NCBI GenBank assembly: GCA_002293265.1
Contig: DBCW01000163.1
Coordinates: 174 to 6,536, forward strand
Direction of reading: 5' to 3'
DNA: 6,363 nt
From: Eggerthellales bacterium UBA948
GTDB lineage: Bacteria > Actinomycetota > Coriobacteriia > Coriobacteriales > UBA8131
In this document: in pieces, positions 1-4,429 of the stretch
Layout: each line of letters begins with the position of its first letter
Position numbering within the stretch: position 1 is the first letter of the stretch
Made by a program: the position numbers and the translations under genes
Notes under the pieces: generated by a model
Database searches by the model: none
Seen by the model: only the letters and a program-made list of their open reading frames with translations
Told to the model about the DNA's origin: nothing

Positions 1-54
1 GACACCGCCCTCTCAAGGCGGAGATCGAGGGTTCGAATCCCTTACGGGCTACCA
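1..54 (+). tRNA. tRNA-Glu (anticodon CUC), 3' portion
   Basis: This is the 3' part of a tRNA gene; the acceptor 5' strand and most of the D arm lie before the window. A 5-bp anticodon stem (CCGCC/GGCGG) encloses the 7-nt loop CTCTCAA, giving anticodon CUC, which reads the glutamate codon GAG. A 5-nt variable loop follows, then a T arm with GAGGG/CCCTT around the standard loop TTCGAAT. After it come the acceptor 3' strand ACGGGCT, discriminator A and an encoded CCA ending at 54. The anticodon arm GACACCGCC..GGCGG is typical of bacterial tRNA-Glu. The identity is secure. Only the 5' start is unknown. Confidence 0.95.
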
Positions 55-114
55 ACTTTTCCAAATACCCCTGCATGTCAGGGGTATTTGTGTTAGTGTT
101 GCCCGTAAGGGATT
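36..114. repeat. 14-bp inverted repeat of the tRNA-Glu 3' arm flanking the hairpin
   Basis: AATCCCTTACGGGC at 36-49 (end of the T loop, T stem and acceptor 3' strand of tRNA-Glu) is matched exactly by its reverse complement GCCCGTAAGGGATT at 101-114. The arms are 51 bp apart and enclose the 11-bp hairpin at 62-90. The copy at 101-114 is not a second tRNA: no D arm or anticodon arm follows it. It could be an inverted remnant of a tRNA 3' end or a structure that pairs with the tRNA precursor. The repeat is certain; its role is unknown. Confidence 0.85.
62..90 (+). terminator. hairpin just after tRNA-Glu, possible intrinsic terminator
   Basis: CAAATACCCCT (62-72) pairs perfectly with AGGGGTATTTG (80-90), giving an 11-bp stem and a 7-nt loop. 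It begins 8 nt after the tRNA CCA, where a tRNA transcript is expected to end. The tail that follows (TGTTAGTGTTG) is T-rich but interrupted by G, so termination may be inefficient or the hairpin may act mainly in 3' processing. There is no T-tract on the minus side, so it is not a convincing bidirectional terminator. Confidence 0.65.
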
Positions 115-176
115 TTAGGCGCACATACATACTATCTAGCATAAATTTCAGTTATACATAAATTCTAATAAAGTTA

Positions 177-218
177 TTGTTTGTTTAGGCTCAGTTATAA
201 TTATGATTGTTTTATAAT
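177..218 (+). promoter_or_regulatory. AT-rich candidate promoter region for the methyltransferase
   Basis: The 115-280 interval is strongly AT-rich and contains two perfect -10-like TATAAT hexamers (196-201 and 213-218), plus TATGAT at 202-207. Upstream TTGTTT hexamers lie at 177-182 and 181-186. TTGTTT(181) to TATGAT(202) has a 15-bp spacer and TTGTTT(177) to TATGAT(202) a 19-bp spacer, so no pair has ideal spacing. The region is the only non-coding space available to drive the gene at 281, but the exact element is unresolved. Confidence 0.35.
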
Positions 219-280
219 TAAGAACATCAGCAATAAGGGTCAACATCGTTTGTAAGATTTGACTGCATCGAGAAAGCTGT

Positions 281-1411
281 ATGCAAGATGGAGGGGCTAC
301 TATTTTTGATGACGAGGATTCGGATTATTTATCTAAGCAGGTTTTAACGTATATTGGAAACAAGCGGCAATTGCTTCCAATGATTATTGATTATGTCTTA
401 GAAGTTCGAAGAGCACTTAATAAAGATAAGATGATAACACTTGATCTATTTTCCGGATCAGGAATTGTTGCCAGAGCGCTCAAGCAGTATTCTAATACTA
501 TATACGCTAATGATCTTGAGCTTTATTCTAAAGTGATTAATGAGTGCTATCTCACAAATACAAACAAGCTGCTAGAAGACGATCTCACGGAGCTTTTAAA
601 CCAGCTAAATCATGAAATTAAGATTAACTGGAACAGTAATGGTTTTATTACTCAGCTTTATGCGCCAAAGGATGATGAAAATATCAAGGCCGGTGAGAGA
701 GCATTCTACTCGCGAAGGAACGCTGAGTATCTTGATACTGCACGTCAACAGATCGCGAAACTTCCGCTAGACGTACAAAAATTCTTTCTTGCTCCCCTAT
801 TAACGCAAGCTTCCATTCATGCAAACACTGCCGGAGTCTTTAAGGGTTTTTATAAAGATGCGAATGGAATTGGCTGTTTTGGTGGCGTCGGCAAAAATGC
901 GCTGACAAGAATTCTTGGCGATATTAGGGTTGAAAAGCCAATTTTTTCTCGGTTCAACTGTGATTCTTATGTCACGCAAAAAGATGCTTCGCGAGTAGTA
1001 AGTGAGCTACATCTCGTAGATCTGGCTTATCTTGACCCGCCCTACAATCAACATCCGTATGGTTCCAACTACTTCATGTTGAACATACTTGCATCCTATA
1101 AACGGCCTCAAGAAATAAGTGAAGTGTCAGGAATACCCAATGCGTGGAATCGTTCGCTGTTTAATCAACCCAGGAAAGCTCAGGATGAACTTTTTGAGGT
1201 AATACGTAATTGCAGAGCCAAGTATATGTTGATTTCGTACAATAGCGAAGGCTTTATCTCGTACGAAGATTTCGCTTATTTTCTAAATGGCATCGGCGAG
1301 GTAAAAATAACCGGAGTCAGATATAACACCTTTCGTGGTTCCAGAAATCTTCATGATAGAGACATTCATGTCAAAGAATATCTTTTCCTTGTAAAGAAGA
1401 AGTTGTATTAA
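281..1411 (+). CDS. D12-class N6-adenine DNA methyltransferase, apparently solitary
   Basis: The 376-residue protein is predicted to transfer a methyl group from S-adenosylmethionine to adenine N6 in a specific DNA sequence. It has family motif X TYIGNKRQLLP (about 23-33), the SAM-binding motif I LDLFSGSG (54-61), the acidic NDLE after the next strand (77-80) and the catalytic motif IV DPPY (252-255). This X-I-IV order is that of the D12/MethyltransfD12 type, and the middle region (ANTAGVFKGFYKD, 181-193) resembles the Dam-like adenine methylases of COG3392. No restriction endonuclease is adjacent: a tRNA lies upstream and a PadR gene converges downstream after 11 bp. The start ATG at 281 has a GAGAAAG at 270-276 only 4 nt away, which is tight spacing. 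The next in-frame ATG would lie beyond motif X, so 281 is the best choice. Its AT-leaning composition, unlike carB, hints at acquisition. The target sequence cannot be read from the protein. Confidence 0.9.
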   Translation: MQDGGATIFDDEDSDYLSKQVLTYIGNKRQLLPMIIDYVLEVRRALNKDKMITLDLFSGSGIVARALKQYSNTIYANDLELYSKVINECYLTNTNKLLEDDLTELLNQLNHEIKINWNSNGFITQLYAPKDDENIKAGERAFYSRRNAEYLDTARQQIAKLPLDVQKFFLAPLLTQASIHANTAGVFKGFYKDANGIGCFGGVGKNALTRILGDIRVEKPIFSRFNCDSYVTQKDASRVVSELHLVDLAYLDPPYNQHPYGSNYFMLNILASYKRPQEISEVSGIPNAWNRSLFNQPRKAQDELFEVIRNCRAKYMLISYNSEGFISYEDFAYFLNGIGEVKITGVRYNTFRGSRNLHDRDIHVKEYLFLVKKKLY

Positions 1412-1422
1412 TAATTAGTGCT

Positions 1423-1854
1423 TTAGTGAGAACATCGCGGTGTGTCAGGAATATCAATGCCTAACGCTCCGGATGCTTCTTCACGTAGTTCCTCAAGCGT
1501 CAGCCTGTAGCATGCCAGTGCATCTATCCAACGACGCAAATTATCACGCCCGGATTTAGTTAGCGAAAACAATCTTCTGGCCGAACCCTCTTCAGGAGTC
1601 TCCCACTCAGAAACCACATAACCGCTTTCTTCCATGCGCTTTAAAGTGCGATAAATACCTGCCGCATCGGGCTTTGTGCCACCAAACATTGGTGAATCCG
1701 CTGCTTGCTGCACAATGATATAGCCATGCATTGGTCCGTCTGCTCTGGCCAGCAAGGTTAGAATCGTTGGTTGCGATAACCTGTTCAGCGATTTTCCCAG
1801 CTCGGCACATGCCTGCAAATCGGAATCATTTTTTGGATTGCAAGAGCTCCACAT
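1423..1854 (-). CDS. PadR-family winged-helix transcriptional regulator
   Basis: This is a 143-residue DNA-binding regulator. The winged helix spans about residues 28-110: the HGY signature at 43-45 in the first helices, the recognition helix around GIYRTLKRMEESGYV (66-80), then the wing with SARRLFSLTKSGRDNL (91-106). A C-terminal helix (about 107-128) probably mediates dimerisation, as is usual in PadR proteins. Cysteines sit at 5, 16, 115 and 141, and the protein ends in C-S-H. The N- and C-terminal cysteines could bind a metal or cluster or sense redox state, but that is inference. The start is well supported by GGAGG (complement of 1861-1865), 6 nt before the ATG. It has its own promoter downstream of pyrE and converges on the methyltransferase. 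PadR genes often autorepress, and a dyad lies over its -35 box. The target genes and inducer are unknown; nothing here proves that it controls pyr or the methyltransferase. Confidence 0.88.
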   Translation of the reverse strand: MWSSCNPKNDSDLQACAELGKSLNRLSQPTILTLLARADGPMHGYIIVQQAADSPMFGGTKPDAAGIYRTLKRMEESGYVVSEWETPEEGSARRLFSLTKSGRDNLRRWIDALACYRLTLEELREEASGALGIDIPDTPRCSH

Positions 1855-1881
1855 TTTTTTCCTCCATAGCTTCCCGCACGT

Positions 1882-1910
1882 ATTGTAAGTATTTTAACTC
1901 TAATTGCCAA
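1882..1910 (-). promoter_or_regulatory. sigma-70-type promoter for the PadR gene
   Basis: On the minus strand, TTGGCA (1910-1905) is followed after exactly 17 bp by TACAAT (1887-1882). Each differs from consensus at one position. Transcription would start near 1875, leaving a leader of about 20 nt that carries the GGAGG site before the ATG at 1854. It lies in the 84-bp gap between pyrE and the PadR gene, so the regulator can be transcribed independently of the pyr operon. Confidence 0.7.
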
Positions 1911-1914
1911 ATTA
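1901..1914. promoter_or_regulatory. dyad over the PadR -35 box, candidate operator
   Basis: On the minus strand TAATT-TGGC-AATTA is a perfect 5-bp inverted repeat with a 4-bp spacer, centred on the -35 hexamer TTGGCA. Protein bound here would block RNA polymerase, which fits autorepression by the adjacent PadR protein. The arms are short and made only of A and T, so chance is a real alternative. Confidence 0.35.
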
Positions 1915-1928
1915 AACATCGTTTTCAC

Positions 1929-1951
1929 ATTTATTTATTTATTTATTTATT
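1929..1951. repeat. tetranucleotide ATTT repeat over the pyrE stop codon
   Basis: The plus strand carries 23 bp of uninterrupted ATTT units (5.75 copies). On the minus strand it supplies the last codons of pyrE (Ile-Asn-Lys) and its TAA stop at 1941-1939, then continues 10 bp past the stop toward the PadR promoter. Loss or gain of a unit would leave the encoded PyrE end unchanged, because any run of three or more units still reads Ile-Asn-Lys-stop. Confidence 0.9.
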
Positions 1952-2532
1952 CTGCGACTTCCCGGCGAATATATTTCTATTCCTTGCTTACACAGGTCAC
2001 ATTCTGCCTCTTCCCAAGATGGAGTTTGTAGTTTTAGTAACGGATAATATGGAGCACCAAACGTTGGCTCAGCACCACGATCAATCAAAGAAACTATCGC
2101 CACTACGTTTCCGCCATTAGCCCTAACCAACTCACAGACATCAACTACTGATCCGCCGGTTGTTACAACGTCTTCAGCAATCAAAACATTTGCACCTTGC
2201 GCGACTTCAAATGATCGGCGAAACGTCATCTTGCCGTCCACGCGCTCACTAAATATAAAAGGCTTGTCTATGGCAGCAGCGACAGCAAAGCCAAACAGTA
2301 TTCCCCCCACTGCAGGAGAAGCCACAAGATCTATATCTATTCTCGAAGAAATGCGACGAGTAGCCTCTGTAGCAAGTTTCATGGTCAGATTGGGGTGCTC
2401 CAGTACTCGCGCGCATTGTATATATGTATCAGAATGACGTCCGCTAGTTAGCTTAAAATGACCTTTGCGAATTGCATCAGTATTTTTAAAAGCTGCGAGT
2501 ATCTCATCATCATTCATTCTGGTCTCATTCAT
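1939..2532 (-). CDS. pyrE: orotate phosphoribosyltransferase
   Basis: PyrE joins orotate to PRPP, giving orotidine 5'-monophosphate and pyrophosphate, the fifth step of de novo UMP synthesis in the cytoplasm. The 197-residue protein has the substrate loop start KLTSGRHSDTYIQ (27-39), a mobile catalytic loop around SERVDGKMTFRR (95-106) and the PRPP-binding signature VLIAEDVVTTGGS (116-128). It ends with a CxxC-containing tail (C178, C181; then PGSR), typical of the subfamily first described from Thermus and common in Gram-positive bacteria. The length is normal. The start at 2532 is preferred over the Met at residue 6 because GGAGG lies 7 nt ahead of it. It is the last pyr gene, 17 nt after pyrD. 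The stop codon lies in a tetranucleotide repeat, and no GC-rich terminator hairpin follows it. Confidence 0.96.
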   Translation of the reverse strand: MNETRMNDDEILAAFKNTDAIRKGHFKLTSGRHSDTYIQCARVLEHPNLTMKLATEATRRISSRIDIDLVASPAVGGILFGFAVAAAIDKPFIFSERVDGKMTFRRSFEVAQGANVLIAEDVVTTGGSVVDVCELVRANGGNVVAIVSLIDRGAEPTFGAPYYPLLKLQTPSWEEAECDLCKQGIEIYSPGSRRINK

Positions 2533-2539
2533 TTAACAA

Positions 2540-2544
2540 CCTCC
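2540..2544 (-). promoter_or_regulatory. ribosome binding site of pyrE
   Basis: GGAGG on the minus strand lies in the pyrD-pyrE gap, 7 nt before the ATG at 2532. It fixes the first Met as the start rather than the in-frame Met five codons later. Confidence 0.8.
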
Positions 2545-2549
2545 ACAAT

Positions 2550-3578
2550 TTATTTTAGTCCACCGATCAACTCTTTGATATCGCTTACACCTTCACATAC
2601 ACACAGATCGATAAAATCGCTAAGAATATTAGGGATGCTGAGCGGATCAGAAAAGTTCATACTACCTATCGCTACCGCTGATGCGCCGGCTAACAAGAAC
2701 TCAAAAACATCTTCCGCGCACGAAATCCCACCCATACCAATAATAGGAACCTTAACAACCGCATGAACTCTGTTCACTGCGTACAGAGCCACCGGTTTAA
2801 TTGCCGGGCCGGACAGTCCGGCAACCTTTCTATTAAATAACGGTTTGCGCGTGTGATAATCTATCGCCATACCGGCAACGGTGTTTATCATCGACAAAGC
2901 ATCCGCTCCCCCGGCTTCACAAGCGCGGGCGATCTCGGTTATATCCGTAACATTTGGAGTCAGCTTAACTATCAATGGTCTCTTTGTTATACCCCTGCAG
3001 GCAGTAACAACATCGTTTGCAGCTTTAGTATCTGTACCAAAGCTCATACCACCACAATCTACATTCGGACAAGATATATTAACCTCATAGGCTGATACAG
3101 CATCCTCAAGCTCTAAACACTTTATCACCTCGGTGTATTCGATCACCGAATGACCGGAGACGTTAACAATCACAGGCACATCCTGCGACGCCAACCAAGG
3201 AATATCTTTGCTGCAAAACTCCTCAACTCCCGGATTTTGCAGACCGATCGAATTAAGCATCCCGCTGCTGGTCTCAGTAATTCTTACACCATCGTTTCCG
3301 GACCAAGGCTTATGCGAAACACCTTTAGTGGTAACAGCACCCATTATCGACAGCGGTTTTTCTTCGCTTAAGCCAAGCGCTATCAGTCGCTCAATACGGA
3401 TCCTGTCACAATCAGGCGATTGGCACTTACTATTAGCAGTCAATGTTGCTGCCCAAAGATCAGCATATTCTTTTCCGGAAGCAAATGTACCTGATGCCAC
3501 GGTAAAGGGATTTTTCATTTTAAGACCGGCGATGTCAACGCTTAGGTCTACATTCTTCCACGCTTTTTCAGCTACCAT
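2550..3578 (-). CDS. pyrD: dihydroorotate dehydrogenase class 1B, catalytic subunit
   Basis: PyrD (PyrDB type) oxidises dihydroorotate to orotate using FMN; with PyrK it passes the electrons to NAD+. The 342-residue TIM barrel shows the N-terminal GLKMKNPFTVASG (18-30), TETSSGMLNSIGLQNPGV (101-118), the active-site loop NISCPN with catalytic Cys170 (167-172), the FGTD stretch (180-183) and the FMN phosphate site around GMGGI and GASAVAIGS (281-307). Cysteine rather than serine as base, and a pyrK partner next door, mark class 1. It is about 30 residues longer than usual: roughly residues 43-76, with C52 and C57, are extra relative to the normal short link between GREY and the GA-VTKG strand. 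The ATG overlaps the pyrK stop by 7 nt and has only a weak Shine-Dalgarno match, so translation is probably coupled to pyrK. Confidence 0.95.
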   Translation of the reverse strand: MVAEKAWKNVDLSVDIAGLKMKNPFTVASGTFASGKEYADLWAATLTANSKCQSPDCDRIRIERLIALGLSEEKPLSIMGAVTTKGVSHKPWSGNDGVRITETSSGMLNSIGLQNPGVEEFCSKDIPWLASQDVPVIVNVSGHSVIEYTEVIKCLELEDAVSAYEVNISCPNVDCGGMSFGTDTKAANDVVTACRGITKRPLIVKLTPNVTDITEIARACEAGGADALSMINTVAGMAIDYHTRKPLFNRKVAGLSGPAIKPVALYAVNRVHAVVKVPIIGMGGISCAEDVFEFLLAGASAVAIGSMNFSDPLSIPNILSDFIDLCVCEGVSDIKELIGGLK

Positions 3579-4429
3579 CTGACCACGCTCGCATCAAATA
3601 CCGGTCCGTCTATACATGCTCGTTTTTTACCGTTAACTGTATCAACAACACACGAAAGGCATGCGCCTACCGCACAAGCCATACGTCGCTCAAGCGATAC
3701 CTCGCAGTAAACTCCTGCATCAGCGGCAATACCGGCAATCAATTTTTGCATGATCTCCGGTCCGCAGGTGGCAACATAGTCATACTGCTCAGTTTTCAAG
3801 CATTCACGAGCAGGCTCTGTTACAAATCCGTGATAACCTATGCTGCCATCATCAGTTGTAAGTATCATCTCACGATCACATTCAACATTGTCAAGCACAC
3901 TTAGGGTCTTCATCATGTTGGCGTTTTGTGCGCCACGAATCATCTTTACATCAATTCCGCGTCTGATCATCTCATGGTAAAGCGGAGTTAAAGGCGCACA
4001 TCCAACTCCTCCTCCTACGAGCAACGCTTTTGAGGTCTGGTTTGGAATTATCCAAGGCCGCCCGATCGGACCTATCAGATCCAATTTTCGCCCCTTTTCC
4101 ACTTGCGCCAAGGCTTTAGTGCCTTTGCCTTTAACCTGATAAAAGATGCTGATGATTCCAAGTTCAGCGTTGTAAGCGCATACGCTAAGCGGGCGACGCA
4201 GTATCATTACACTTTCGGGGTCGCTTACACACAGGTGTACAAATTGCCCGGGTTTTATACTTGAAGCTATTATAGGTGCTTCAAGCGTCACAAGACCCAT
4301 GCCCATACCCAAGGAAGTGTTTTCAATAACCTGGCAACAACTATATGTAGCTCTTGCACGATCGACTTGCGTCTCGTTTGTTAAAACAGAAGATGACGTT
4401 TGCTCGCTTACAGACACCTCGTCACACAT
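3572..4429 (-). CDS. pyrK: dihydroorotate dehydrogenase electron-transfer subunit
   Basis: PyrK is the FAD and [2Fe-2S] subunit that carries electrons from the FMN of PyrD to NAD+. I start it at the ATG at 4429 (285 residues). The open frame runs a further 35 codons upstream, but that part lies inside carB, and a GGAG (4440-4437) sits 7 nt before the chosen ATG, which overlaps the carB stop by 8 nt. Residues 1-25 are a polar, probably disordered extension. The FAD-binding barrel includes KPGQFVH (59-65) and RRPLS (78-82). The NAD-binding Rossmann domain has the glycine-rich LVGGGVGCAPL (137-147) and CGPE (222-225). The cluster ligands are the C-terminal cysteines 252, 257, 260 and 272 (CX4CX2CX11C), followed by the usual DGPVFDA ending. 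All key residues are present. Confidence 0.95.
   Translation of the reverse strand: MCDEVSVSEQTSSSVLTNETQVDRARATYSCCQVIENTSLGMGMGLVTLEAPIIASSIKPGQFVHLCVSDPESVMILRRPLSVCAYNAELGIISIFYQVKGKGTKALAQVEKGRKLDLIGPIGRPWIIPNQTSKALLVGGGVGCAPLTPLYHEMIRRGIDVKMIRGAQNANMMKTLSVLDNVECDREMILTTDDGSIGYHGFVTEPARECLKTEQYDYVATCGPEIMQKLIAGIAADAGVYCEVSLERRMACAVGACLSCVVDTVNGKKRACIDGPVFDASVVRW

Noticed and set aside
241..252. 12-mer CAACATCGTTTG shared with 3008-3019
   Set aside because: A shared 12-mer is expected about once by chance in a window of this size, and the second copy is within pyrD coding sequence.
309..347. 12-codon frame starting at an ATG after the internal GGAGGGG
   Set aside because: It is very short, out of frame inside the methyltransferase, and the 12-nt spacing is long; there is no independent support.
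1..1411. Classical integrated element bounded by direct repeats of the tRNA 3' end
   Set aside because: No direct copy of the tRNA 3' end was seen elsewhere in the window and no integrase is present; only an inverted 14-bp copy exists.
1731..2120. 129-codon plus-strand open frame across the PadR start, the gap and the pyrE end
   Set aside because: It runs through the ATTT repeat and over two well-supported minus-strand genes and a promoter, and has no family resemblance.
3208..3582. 124-codon plus-strand open frame antisense to pyrD
   Set aside because: It mirrors conserved pyrD sequence and has no recognisable domain or ribosome site of its own.
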